This document shows, piece after piece, positions 7,365 through 15,430 of a stretch of DNA of 64,000 nt. The DNA lies in assembly GCF_020886775.1 (NCBI RefSeq), contig NZ_AP024525.1:3596001-3660000 (forward strand), written 5' to 3'. The notes under the pieces are model-generated. The model was not told where the DNA came from. It was given only the letters and a program-made list of their open reading frames with translations, and searched no databases. The position numbers were made by a program, and so were the translations under genes. Each line of letters begins with the position of its first letter. Position 1 is the stretch's first letter. The stretch is from Sinomonas cyclohexanicum (GTDB lineage Bacteria > Actinomycetota > Actinomycetes > Actinomycetales > Micrococcaceae).

Positions 7365-8573
7365 ATGCTCCAGGCACCAGAATCGCCGCTCCGAGCCGCC
7401 GCAGCACCGACGGCCCCGCCCTTCCCCGACGCCGACCTCATGCGCGTCACGGACCTCCTGCCACCGGACGAGCGGGCCCGGCTCGCGGGGATCCGCGCGG
7501 TCCTGCAGGAGGACATCCGGCCGCTCACCGCGGCGTTCTGGAACCGGGAGGAGTTCCCGTTCGGCCTCCTGCCCCGGCTCGCCGCGCTCGGCCTCGGCCG
7601 GCTGCAGACGGACGGGTCCTCCCGCCTGTTCACGGGCCTCGCGTACATGGAGGTGGCGCGCGCGGACGTCTCGCTGTCCGCGCTCGTGGGGATCCACAAC
7701 GAGCTCGTGGTCGGCATGATCAACGACCTCGGCTCCGAGGCGCAGAAGGCGCGGTGGCTGCCGGGCCTCGAGTCCTTCACCGCCCTCGGCGCGTTCGCGC
7801 TCACGGAGCCGGACCACGGCTCGGACATCGCCGGGGGGCTCGCCACGACGGCGTCGCACGACGGCGACGGCTGGGTCCTGCACGGAGCGAAACGATGGAT
7901 CGGGGCCGGCACCATCGCGGACTTCGCACTGGTCTGGGCAAGGGACACCGCGGACGGAGCGGTGAAAGCCTTCATCGTCGAGACCGACAGGCCCGGGTTC
8001 ACGGCCACCAAGATCGAGAACAAGATCGGGCTGCGGATCATGCAGAACGCGGACATCGTGCTCGACGGCGTGCGCGTGCCGGATGCGAACCTCCTGCCGG
8101 GTGCGACCGCGTTCTCCCAGGCCAACGAGCTCCTGCGCGACTCCCGCGCGTGGGTGGGCTGGCAGGCCGCGGGGATCCAGCTCGGCGCGTTCGACATCGC
8201 GCGGGCCTACGCCCTCGAACGCCTCCAGTTCGGGCACCAGCTCGCGGGCTTCCAGCTCATCCAGCAGCAGCTCTCCGAGATCCTCGGCAACGCGCACGCG
8301 TCGCTGTCCCTCATGGTCGGGCTCGCGCGGATCCAGGAGGACGGCCACCTCGAGATGGTCCAGTCGGCGATGGCGAAGGCGACCACCACCCGGCTCGCGC
8401 GGGCATCCGTGGCGCTCGGCCGGTCCATCCTCGGCGGCAACGGGATCACCACGGACTACGAGATGGCCAAGCTGTTCGGCGACGCCGAGGTCCTCTACAC
8501 GTACGAGGGCACCTATGAGATCAACTCCCTCATCGTCGCCAGGGCCGTGACGGGGAAGTCCGCCTTCGTCTAG
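7365..8573 (+). CDS. Acyl-CoA dehydrogenase (glutaryl-CoA dehydrogenase-like subgroup)
   Basis: 402 residues. FAD-dependent alpha,beta-dehydrogenation of an acyl-CoA. Signatures: GAFALTEPDHGSDIAGG (FAD-binding), WVLHGAKRWIGAGTIADFAL, the substrate/FAD segment LERLQFGHQLAGFQLIQQ, GGNGITTDYEMAKLFGDAEV, and YTYEGTYEINSLIVAR, whose glutamate is the usual catalytic base in the glutaryl-CoA/short-branched-chain group. A GAGAGG precedes the ATG. It is divergent from the synthetase-marR operon. The substrate could be glutaryl-CoA, but the neighbouring valine genes and the shared candidate operator make a branched acyl-CoA equally possible. Confidence 0.9.
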   Translation: MLQAPESPLRAAAAPTAPPFPDADLMRVTDLLPPDERARLAGIRAVLQEDIRPLTAAFWNREEFPFGLLPRLAALGLGRLQTDGSSRLFTGLAYMEVARADVSLSALVGIHNELVVGMINDLGSEAQKARWLPGLESFTALGAFALTEPDHGSDIAGGLATTASHDGDGWVLHGAKRWIGAGTIADFALVWARDTADGAVKAFIVETDRPGFTATKIENKIGLRIMQNADIVLDGVRVPDANLLPGATAFSQANELLRDSRAWVGWQAAGIQLGAFDIARAYALERLQFGHQLAGFQLIQQQLSEILGNAHASLSLMVGLARIQEDGHLEMVQSAMAKATTTRLARASVALGRSILGGNGITTDYEMAKLFGDAEVLYTYEGTYEINSLIVARAVTGKSAFV

Positions 8574-8624
8574 CCCGGACCCACGTCCCTGCGGCCCGAG
8601 GCCTCCTCCCCGTCATGAAGCGGC

Positions 8625-8671
8625 CACGACGCGCCGCGGGGCGAACGGCTCTGGCGCGGCGCGGCGTCGTG
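8625..8671 (+). terminator. Hairpin downstream of the acyl-CoA dehydrogenase
   Basis: CACGACGCGCCGCG (8625-8638) can pair with CGCGGCGCGGCGTCGTG (8655-8671) with a 3-base bulge. GC-rich, without a T tract. The right arm overlaps the promoter region of the next small gene. Confidence 0.45.
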
Positions 8672-8675
8672 CGTC

Positions 8676-8687
8676 TACGGTGCCGGT
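8676..8687 (+). promoter_or_regulatory. -10 box of a leaderless transcript
   Basis: TACGGT (8676-8681) lies six bases before the ATG at 8688, and there is no ribosome binding site. The same spacing is seen at 39594, 48387, 49245 and 52481. Confidence 0.5.
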
Positions 8688-8993
8688 ATGGAACAGAAGG
8701 ATCGCGTGCCAGCCCCACCCGGCATGGCAGCATTCGACGAGGAAGCCCCGCTCGACGACGGCTACAGCCAAGAGGGCAGCTACGGGCACAACCAGGAGTC
8801 CTTCCAGCTCCGCGATCCGCGGAAGTACGCCGACACGCCGCCGGGCGAGCCCCTGCGGGAGCTCGAGGCCACGCCCGAGGCGGAGAAGAAGCCGCGGCGC
8901 CGACGCCTCAGCCTGGGGACGTCCGGGGCGGCAGGCATCCCCGATTCGTCGGGGGCGACCCACACGGGGTTCGGCGACCCGGATCGGGACTAG
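8688..8993 (+). CDS. Small hypothetical protein
   Basis: 101 residues, hydrophilic and probably largely disordered, with an acidic N-terminal half, QLRDPRKYADTPPGEPL in the middle, and a basic KKPRRRRLSLG patch around residue 70. No signal peptide or membrane segment. I do not recognise a family. Third-position GC matches the neighbours, and an actinobacterial -10 box at leaderless spacing supports translation. It stands alone between an acyl-CoA dehydrogenase and a tandem-repeat region. Confidence 0.6.
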   Translation: MEQKDRVPAPPGMAAFDEEAPLDDGYSQEGSYGHNQESFQLRDPRKYADTPPGEPLRELEATPEAEKKPRRRRLSLGTSGAAGIPDSSGATHTGFGDPDRD

Positions 8994-8995
8994 GG

Positions 8996-9058
8996 CCCGA
9001 CCTCGGCGCCACACGACCCGATCTCGGCGCCCCACGACCCGATCTCGGCGTCATACGG
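8996..9058 (+). repeat. 21-bp tandem repeat, three copies
   Basis: Three consecutive units (8996-9016, 9017-9037, 9038-9058) of consensus CCCGAYCTCGGCGCCMCACG-A. They begin two bases after the stop codon of the small hypothetical gene. A single partial unit occurs at 736-748 and its left flank. Confidence 0.85.
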
Positions 9059-9114
9059 GGCGGTCGACGCGGGGAGTGTCGCGGACCGCGGCGTCCATAG
9101 GCGAGACTGGCCCC

Positions 9115-10362
9115 ATGCCAAACGCTGCGCACAACACGGCTCCGAACGCCCTGCACAACACGGACTTCATCCAGACCACGCACGCCGGCTCGCTGCCGCG
9201 CACTCCCGCGCTGCTCGCGGCCAACGCCGCCCAGGCCGAGAACCCCGGGGACACCGAGGCGTTCGAGCGGCTGCTCTCCGATTCCGTCGTGGGGATCGTG
9301 GCGCAGCAGCTCGACGCCGGCCTGACGATCGTCAACGACGGCGAGTACGGCCACACGATGTCCAACTCCGTGGACTACGGCGCCTGGTGGAACTACTCGT
9401 ACGCCCGGCTCGGCGGCCTCACGCAGGGCGGCGTCGACCGGTGGCAGATGACCGAGCAGATCCGCTCCGAGCCCGGCAAGATCCGCCTCACCACGATGCG
9501 CGACCGCCGCGACCGTGTGCGCTTCGAAGAGGCGTACAACGACCCGAACTCGTTCATCCTCACCGGCCGCAAGGCCGTCCCGCAGCCGACCATCACGGGC
9601 CCGGTCACCTACATCGGCCAGGATCTGGTCCGCCGCGACGTCACGAACCTCGTCGGCGCGCTCGAGGCGCAGGAGGCCACTGCCGGCTTCCTCCCGGCGC
9701 TCTCCCCCGGCTCCGCGTCCCGCCTGGCCAACGAGTACTACAAGACCGACGAGGAACTCCTCTTCGCGTGCGCGGATGCCATGCGCGAGGAGTACAAGGC
9801 GATCATCGACGCGGGACTCACTGTCCAGATCGACGACCCGTCCATCGCCGAGAACTGGGACATGATCAACCCGGAGCCCACGGTCGAGGACTACCTCGCG
9901 TTCACGAAGCTCCGCGTCGAGGCCCTCAACCACGCGATCCGCGGCCTCCCGCCGGAGCAGATCCGCTTCCACCTGTGCTGGGGCTCGTGGCACGGCCCGC
10001 ACACCACGGACATCCCGTTCAAGGACCTCGCCGAGACGATGCTCTCGATCAACGCGGGCTCGTACTCGTTCGAGGCGGCCAACGTCCGGCACGAGCACGA
10101 GTGGAAGGTCTGGCGCGACCTCGACCTGCCCGAGGACAAGGTCATCGTCCCAGGCGTCGTCTCGCACGCGACCAATGTGGTGGAGCACCCCGAGCTCGTC
10201 GCCGACCGGATTGAGCGGTTCGCGCAGATCGTGGGCCGCGAGCGCGTCATCGCCTCCACGGACTGCGGGCTCGGCGGCCGCGTGCACCCGCAGATCGCGT
10301 GGGCCAAGCTCGAGGCGCTCACCGAGGGCGCGAAGATCGCCACCGAGCGGCTCTGGGGCTGA
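9115..10362 (+). CDS. Cobalamin-independent methionine synthase (MetE C-terminal)-like protein
   Basis: 415 residues, the length of a single MetE catalytic barrel rather than the two-domain MetE (about 750). Seen: TTHAGSLPRTPAL near the N-terminus (first metal-ligand/substrate region of the family), ITGPVTYIGQDLV, LTVQIDDPSIAENW, RFHLCWGSWHGPHTTDI with a His-x-Cys pair (likely Zn ligands), and IASTDCGLGGRVHPQIAW with the C-terminal Zn-binding Cys. Single-domain relatives include archaeal methionine synthases and alkyl-thiol transferases acting on other substrates, so a methyl- or alkyltransferase role is inferred. The start has no clear ribosome site; GAGACT lies six bases upstream, consistent with a leaderless message. 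Confidence 0.8.
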   Translation: MPNAAHNTAPNALHNTDFIQTTHAGSLPRTPALLAANAAQAENPGDTEAFERLLSDSVVGIVAQQLDAGLTIVNDGEYGHTMSNSVDYGAWWNYSYARLGGLTQGGVDRWQMTEQIRSEPGKIRLTTMRDRRDRVRFEEAYNDPNSFILTGRKAVPQPTITGPVTYIGQDLVRRDVTNLVGALEAQEATAGFLPALSPGSASRLANEYYKTDEELLFACADAMREEYKAIIDAGLTVQIDDPSIAENWDMINPEPTVEDYLAFTKLRVEALNHAIRGLPPEQIRFHLCWGSWHGPHTTDIPFKDLAETMLSINAGSYSFEAANVRHEHEWKVWRDLDLPEDKVIVPGVVSHATNVVEHPELVADRIERFAQIVGRERVIASTDCGLGGRVHPQIAWAKLEALTEGAKIATERLWG

Positions 10363-10367
10363 CCACG

Positions 10368-11381
10368 GTGACGCACGACGCCGCCCCGCATCCCGGCCCC
10401 GCCTCGCCTCCCGGGGCGGCAGCCGCCGCGGGCAACGAGGTCACCCTCCGCTTCCTCGCCGCCCCGACGGACAAGGGCCACTCCGGGTCGGTGGACGCGG
10501 GAACGGTCCTCGAGTGGGTCGACAAGGCCGCGTACGCGGCCGCGGTGGGCTGGGCCAAGGCGTACTGCGTGACCGCGTACGTGGGCAACATCCACTTCGC
10601 GGACCCGGTCAACGTGGGCGACATGGTCGAGGTCACGGCCACGATCGTCTACACGGGCCGCACGTCGATGCACATCCGCACGGTGGTCTCCTCGGGCGAC
10701 CCCAAGGGCGGCACCCCCACAATGCGCAGCCAGTGCCTCGTGATCTTCGTGGCCGTCGGGGACGACGGGCGCCCGGTCGAGGTCCCCCGGTGGGTCCCGC
10801 GGACGGAGGCCGAGCGCGAGGCGGAGGAGCACGCCGTCGCCCGTATCGCGGTGCGCGACGAGATCGTCGCGTCGATGAAGCGCCAGGAGTACACGGACGC
10901 CGGGACCGCCGAGCGGGTGGTGCTGCGGTTCCTCGCCGCGCCGACGGACGTGAACTGGGGCGGCAAGGTCCATGGCGGCACGGTCATGAAGTGGATCGAC
11001 GAGGCCGCGTATGTGTGCGCGTCGCGGTACTGCGGGAGGGACGCGGTGGCCGTGTTCTCCGGCGGGGTGCGGTTCTACCGGCCGCTGCTCATCGGCGACG
11101 TCGTGGAAGTCGAAGCCCGGCTGGTGTACACGGGCACCAAGGGCATGCACATCGCGGTCCACGTCCGCTCGGGCTCGCCGAAGGGCCGCGAGTTGAATCT
11201 GACCACGTACTGCCTCACCGTCATGGTGGCCCGCGACGAGACCGGCACCGCCGTCCCGGTCCCCCGCTGGGTGCCCGTCTCCGACGAGGACAAGCGGCTG
11301 TGGGAGCACGCCCGCGAGCTCCTCGAGATCCGCGGACGAGCGCCCGGCGGGCGCCTGCCGAACCACATGCTCGGGGCGTAG
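10368..11381 (+). CDS. Acyl-CoA thioesterase with two hotdog domains
   Basis: 337 residues: two tandem hotdog domains at about 20-165 and 180-320, each with the same pattern (VTLRFLAAPTDKGHSGSVDAG / VVLRFLAAPTDVNWGGKVHGG, then EWVDKAAY / KWIDEAAY and YTGRTSMHI / YTGTKGMHI). This is the BFIT/ACOT-type acyl-CoA thioesterase layout, which hydrolyses acyl-CoAs. The second repeat keeps GGKVHGGTVMKWIDEAA; the first has lost the HGG glycines (GSVDAG), so it may be structural. GTG at 10368, five bases after the MetE-like stop, begins the homologous region; the spacing implies coupled translation. Confidence 0.85.
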   Translation: MTHDAAPHPGPASPPGAAAAAGNEVTLRFLAAPTDKGHSGSVDAGTVLEWVDKAAYAAAVGWAKAYCVTAYVGNIHFADPVNVGDMVEVTATIVYTGRTSMHIRTVVSSGDPKGGTPTMRSQCLVIFVAVGDDGRPVEVPRWVPRTEAEREAEEHAVARIAVRDEIVASMKRQEYTDAGTAERVVLRFLAAPTDVNWGGKVHGGTVMKWIDEAAYVCASRYCGRDAVAVFSGGVRFYRPLLIGDVVEVEARLVYTGTKGMHIAVHVRSGSPKGRELNLTTYCLTVMVARDETGTAVPVPRWVPVSDEDKRLWEHARELLEIRGRAPGGRLPNHMLGA

Positions 11382-11429
11382 CCCGATTTCTTCATCCGGG
11401 TGTTGTCGTCCACCATGAACGGGGCTAAC

Positions 11430-11449
11430 CTACAACCAAATGGTTGTAG
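11430..11449. promoter_or_regulatory. Palindromic operator over the arsR start codon
   Basis: CTACAACCAAATGGTTGTAG is a perfect palindrome apart from its AA centre; the ATG of the ArsR gene (11440-11442) is inside it. A TAACCT box precedes it. Such a position suggests tight autorepression. Confidence 0.7.
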
Positions 11450-11820
11450 ATCAGAAACCCCGAGACTTCACCGACGAGGAGATCGACCGGATCTTCGGCG
11501 CCCTCGCGGACGCCACGCGCAGGGACATCCTGAGGCAGTCCATGCTCGGAGAGCAGTCCGTCTCGGGACTCGCCAAGAACTACGCCATGAGCTTCGCGGC
11601 CGTGCAGAAGCACGTCGCGGTGCTCGAACGGGCACTGCTCGTCACGAAGGAGCGGCGCGGGAGGGAGCAGATCGTGCACTCGAATCCCGCGGCGATCCGC
11701 AGGGCGGCGCGCCTCCTCGAGCGGTATGAGGAGCTGTGGCGCGACCGCATCGCCCGCATTGGGGCCATCCTCGACGCGGAGCCAGGACAGTCACGCACCG
11801 ACCAAGGGACACTGCCATGA
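11440..11820 (+). CDS. ArsR-family regulator (SRPBCC-partner type)
   Basis: 126 residues, winged helix: FGALADATRRDILRQSML, then GEQSVSGLAKNYAMSFAAVQKHVAVLERALLV (recognition helix) and KERRGREQIVHSNPAA (wing). No metal-binding cysteine pair is present, so it is not a classical metal sensor. It overlaps the SRPBCC gene by ATGA; ArsR-SRPBCC pairs of this kind are common in actinobacteria, the SRPBCC protein being a putative ligand-binding partner. The start codon sits in its own likely operator, so the transcript is probably leaderless or nearly so. Confidence 0.9.
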   Translation: MVVDQKPRDFTDEEIDRIFGALADATRRDILRQSMLGEQSVSGLAKNYAMSFAAVQKHVAVLERALLVTKERRGREQIVHSNPAAIRRAARLLERYEELWRDRIARIGAILDAEPGQSRTDQGTLP

Positions 11821-12359
11821 CGTTCGTCAGCAGCACCACGGACACCGAGAACCTCACCCTCACGCTCGTCACAGAGTTCACCGCAGACCCCGCCCGCGTG
11901 TGGCAGGTGTGGGAGGATCCACGCCAGCTCGAGCGCTGGTGGGGGCCGCCCACGTGGCCCGCCACGTTCGCCACGCACGACTTCACGCCGGGCGGCCGCT
12001 GCCACTACTTCATGACCGGCCCGGACGGCGAGACGGCCCACGGCTGGTGGCGCTTCATCGCCATCGACGAGCCGCGGCGCCTCGAGATCGAGGACGGCTT
12101 CGCGAACGAGGACGGCTCCCCCACCGACCCGGAGGACTCGGCCACCTTCGTCGTCACCCTCGAAGACTCGGGCGGCGGGACGCGCATGACGACGGTCTCC
12201 GCCTTCCGCACCCTCGGGCAGCTCGAGCGCATGCTCGCGATGGGCATGGAGGAGGGCATGAAGCAGGCCTCCGGCCAGATCGACGCGATCCTCGCCGAGG
12301 TGAGGGAGGACACTGCGTCGAGGGCAGACTCTGCGGCGACGGAGGACTCAGTCCGCTAG
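11817..12359 (+). CDS. SRPBCC/AHSA1-family protein
   Basis: 180 residues of the START-like (AHSA1) fold, which forms a hydrophobic ligand cavity: TLTLVTEFTADPARVWQVWEDPRQLERWWGPP at the N-terminus, then FTPGGRCHYFMTGPDG and the C-terminal helix LGQLERMLAMGMEEGMKQASGQIDAIL. Ligand and activity are unknown. ATG overlaps the arsR stop (ATGA), with AAGGGA upstream, so the two are co-expressed. It converges on the NADH dehydrogenase gene with only 10 bp between stops. Confidence 0.88.
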   Translation: MTFVSSTTDTENLTLTLVTEFTADPARVWQVWEDPRQLERWWGPPTWPATFATHDFTPGGRCHYFMTGPDGETAHGWWRFIAIDEPRRLEIEDGFANEDGSPTDPEDSATFVVTLEDSGGGTRMTTVSAFRTLGQLERMLAMGMEEGMKQASGQIDAILAEVREDTASRADSAATEDSVR

Positions 12360-12369
12360 TGGTGCGGGC

Positions 12370-13632
12370 CTAGTGGTGCGTCCCGTCCGGGCGGCTGAGC
12401 ACCACGAACGAGCGGCGATGGCTGATGTAGTCGCTCGGCCAGGTGGCCACGGCGCGGATCTTCTGCATCGTCCCGGACAGCAGCACGACGTGCACCCCGA
12501 GCCATCCCAGGAACGCGAGGGGCCCGGTCAGGAGCAGTCGCTTCGGGCCCGGGCCCACCTCGGCGACCGCCGCCCCGCGGCCCACCATCGCCATGTAGCC
12601 CTTGTCGAAGTAGGCGAAGGGCTCGCGGCCCCGGCCCTCGATGTCCGCGAGGATGTTCTTCGCCGCCCACGTGCCGGCCTGCAGGGCGCATGACCCCAGC
12701 TGGGGGAGGTTGTTGCCCTTGGCATCGGTCATGTTCGCCGCGTCGCCGAGCACGTACACGCCCTCGACCCCTGGGGCGGTCAGGTCCGGGTTGACGTCGA
12801 TGCGCCCGCCGCGGCCCTGGGGCAGACCCGAACCGGCGACGACGGGCCCAGCCTTGAGCCCGCCCGCCCACACCACGAGGTCGGCCGGGATCTCCGTGCC
12901 GTCCTTGAGCGCGACCTTGCCCTCCTCGATCCCCGAGACCGGAGTGCCGAGGTGCAGCTGCACGCCCATGCCGGCCAGCCGCCGTCGTGCGTATTCCTTG
13001 GACTTGTCCGCGAACGCATTGAGCACGTTCGGGATCATGTCAACGAGATGGACGCTGCAGCGGCTGGCGAGACGCGGGGAGAAGTAGTCCGGCAGGACGT
13101 ACTTGACCGTCTCCGCGAGGGCGCCTGCCGTCTCGACGCCGGTGGGCCCGCCGCCGATCACCACGAAGTTCAGGGGCCTGCCGTCGTCCTCGCGCTCCGC
13201 GTCCTCGAGCATCATCGAGAGGGAGCCGCCGAGGTTCACCGCGTCGTCGACCGAGTAGAGCGGAAACGTGCGTTCCTCGGCCCCGGGGGTGTTGAAGAAG
13301 TTCGCCTCGGCACCGGAGGCGAGGACGAGGAAACGCGCCTCGTAGGCCTTGCCGTCCGAGGTGGTGACGCGCTTGGCCTGGGGGTCGACGGCGGTGACCT
13401 CCTCCACGATGACGCGCACGTTCGGCTGTCCGCGGAAGATGTCGCGCAGGGAGCGCGCCACCTCGGAGACCCCCAGCTGCACAGTGGCGACCTGGTAGAG
13501 CAGGGGCTGGAACTGGTGGTAGGGGTTCTTGTCGATCAGGAGGACCCGGACGCCCTTGCGCCCGAGGGCGCGGGCCGCCGCGACCCCCGCAAACCCTCCG
13601 CCGACCACGATGACTTCGTAGTTCTCGTCCAC
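12370..13632 (-). CDS. ndh: Type II NADH dehydrogenase (NDH-2)
   Basis: 420 residues, a membrane-associated flavoprotein that passes electrons from NADH to quinone without pumping protons. FAD site VIVVGGGFAGVAAARAL at residue 7; quinone-side motif YHQFQPLLYQVATVQL; second dinucleotide fold FVVIGGGPTGVETAGAL; GVYVLGDAANM and QLGSCALQAGTWAAKNI near the C-terminus; and a hydrophobic C-terminal stretch LAFLGWLGVHVVLLSG typical of NDH-2 membrane anchoring. GTG at 13632 is chosen because the FAD fold starts right after it and TAGTGT lies seven bases upstream, again a leaderless arrangement; the longer ORF to 13902 has no support. Confidence 0.92.
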   Translation of the reverse strand: MDENYEVIVVGGGFAGVAAARALGRKGVRVLLIDKNPYHQFQPLLYQVATVQLGVSEVARSLRDIFRGQPNVRVIVEEVTAVDPQAKRVTTSDGKAYEARFLVLASGAEANFFNTPGAEERTFPLYSVDDAVNLGGSLSMMLEDAEREDDGRPLNFVVIGGGPTGVETAGALAETVKYVLPDYFSPRLASRCSVHLVDMIPNVLNAFADKSKEYARRRLAGMGVQLHLGTPVSGIEEGKVALKDGTEIPADLVVWAGGLKAGPVVAGSGLPQGRGGRIDVNPDLTAPGVEGVYVLGDAANMTDAKGNNLPQLGSCALQAGTWAAKNILADIEGRGREPFAYFDKGYMAMVGRGAAVAEVGPGPKRLLLTGPLAFLGWLGVHVVLLSGTMQKIRAVATWPSDYISHRRSFVVLSRPDGTHH

Positions 13633-13825
13633 GAGGCGCACACTACCCGGCGAATGGCACCCGTGTGAACCGCTCGCACGGGCATGGCGGGGACCTGCCA
13701 TGTTCCCCCGCCCAAGATGCGCGGCGGATTCCTGTGCGCCAACCCACAGGGCCACCGCTGTGAGCCGCCTAACATTGAGGCCACCGAGGCTCCGATGGGG
13801 CCAAGAGCGCTTCAAGGAAGAGGCA

Positions 13826-15430
13826 GTGAGCCCAACGATCAACGACATCCTCGCGGATCTCCCGCCAGGATGGGCAAGACTCAGGCTGGACGCGGCGGGC
13901 ACGGATCAGGACATCAACCGAGTCCTGGTGCTCGATGCCGACGATACGGACGCGAATCCTGACGTGCACTCCGCACTCGTGTGCCTCATCGGGGCACGGG
14001 GACGGGCGGCCGTCCCGGTCGTCGCGCGGCTCGTCGAGGCGGGCCCCGTAGCGGTGGCCGTCAAGACCGCTGGAGACCAGGCACCCGAGGCCGAGGAGCT
14101 CTGCAAGGCCGGTGGCGTCGGCCTCCTCCTCGTTGCCCCGGACGCGCCGTGGGACCAGATCGTCTCGATAGCGAAGTCCCGCGTCGAAGACATCGAACCG
14201 CAGGCCGCCGCCATGGCCCTCCTCGAGGAGGACCTGTTCGCCCTGGCCCAGACCATTGCCAGAGTCACGTCGAGCCACGTCGTGATCGAGGACGCTGCGA
14301 ATCGGGTCCTCGCGTACTCGACGCTGTCGAACAACATCGACGAACTCCGCATGGCCTCGATCCTGACCCGCCGCGGGCCGCGCGAGTACGAGCTCATGCT
14401 CAAGGACCTCGGCGCCTACCGCGAGATGCACCGCACGCGCGGCGTGGTCCGTGTGCCGGCCCGGCCGGAGCAGCAGCTGCGCGAGCGGGCCGCGATCGCC
14501 ATCTTCGCCGGGGACAGGATCATGGGCTACATCTGGCTCCAGGAGACCGGTTCGGGTTTCAGCGATGACGTCGCCTACGCCCTGACCGGTGCGGCCCGGC
14601 GCGCCGCATCCGAGCTGATCAGGTACAGGAACCAGCAGTCCGTCAACATGCACGAGGACCGCATCGACCGGCTGCTGTCGGGGCCCGCCGAGGCGGCGGC
14701 CTGCGCCAAGACCCTCGGCGTGGCAGCCGATACGCCCTCCTCCCTGCTCCTCGTCGGGGTGTCTCATGCGGACGCTTTGGCCGAGGACGCCGAGCTCGTC
14801 CACGGACAGCTCGCCGACCTTGTCGCACTGCACGCCGCCGCGTTCAAGGGCTCCTCGATCGTCGGCCAGTACGAGGGCCGCACGGCCGTAGGGATCCCTG
14901 CGCTGGCGGCACGCACCGCCGTCGCGGCCCTGCGCTCGCTCGGCAGCCTGATCGTGGCCGACGCGAGAAGGCATCTGGGCGTCACGGCGTTTGTCGCGGT
15001 CGGCCGGGTCGTCCCCGGGCTCACCGCCCTGCATTCCACGCGTGCCGAGACCTCCGCAGTGATGGACTGCCTCATCCGCCGCAATGACGTCCAGGTCGCG
15101 ATGATCGAGGACGTCGAGACGGAGGTCCTCCTGCACGAGGCCGTCACGCGCTTCGCATCCTCCGGTTTCCGGCACCGGGCCCTGACGGAACTGCTCACCG
15201 AAGACCGGGAGCTCGCCGAAACCCTCGCCGGCTACTTCGAGGCATCGATGGACGTGACCGCGTGCGCGCAGGCCATGCAGGTGCACCGGAACACCGTGTA
15301 CTACAGGGTGGGCAAGGCTTCGCGCCTCACCGGGTTGGACTTCGGGGATCCCGCGCACGCCACGATCGTCCAGCTCCACCTCGGCCTCTGGGCCCGCGGG
15401 GCGCTCGACGGCGCGGGGGCGGCGTCGTGA
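13826..15430 (+). CDS. PucR-family transcriptional regulator
   Basis: 534 residues. The N-terminal half is a PucR-type sensor region (about 10-130), followed by a GAF-like/GGDEF-like middle (LFALAQTIARVTSSHVVIEDAANRVLAYS), and the C-terminus has the PucR helix-turn-helix ACAQAMQVHRNTVYYRVGK (about 490-510). GTG at 13826 follows AAGGAAGAGG; the in-frame ATG at 13700 has no ribosome site. PucR proteins usually respond to nitrogenous metabolites (purines, GABA, amino acids). Its stop overlaps the glutaminase start, so it probably regulates glutamine/asparagine use by the two downstream genes. Confidence 0.9.
   Translation: MSPTINDILADLPPGWARLRLDAAGTDQDINRVLVLDADDTDANPDVHSALVCLIGARGRAAVPVVARLVEAGPVAVAVKTAGDQAPEAEELCKAGGVGLLLVAPDAPWDQIVSIAKSRVEDIEPQAAAMALLEEDLFALAQTIARVTSSHVVIEDAANRVLAYSTLSNNIDELRMASILTRRGPREYELMLKDLGAYREMHRTRGVVRVPARPEQQLRERAAIAIFAGDRIMGYIWLQETGSGFSDDVAYALTGAARRAASELIRYRNQQSVNMHEDRIDRLLSGPAEAAACAKTLGVAADTPSSLLLVGVSHADALAEDAELVHGQLADLVALHAAAFKGSSIVGQYEGRTAVGIPALAARTAVAALRSLGSLIVADARRHLGVTAFVAVGRVVPGLTALHSTRAETSAVMDCLIRRNDVQVAMIEDVETEVLLHEAVTRFASSGFRHRALTELLTEDRELAETLAGYFEASMDVTACAQAMQVHRNTVYYRVGKASRLTGLDFGDPAHATIVQLHLGLWARGALDGAGAAS

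Noticed and set aside
8996-9058. CRISPR-like or iteron origin
   Set aside because: Units are directly adjacent with no spacers; no replication gene or AT-rich unwinding region nearby.
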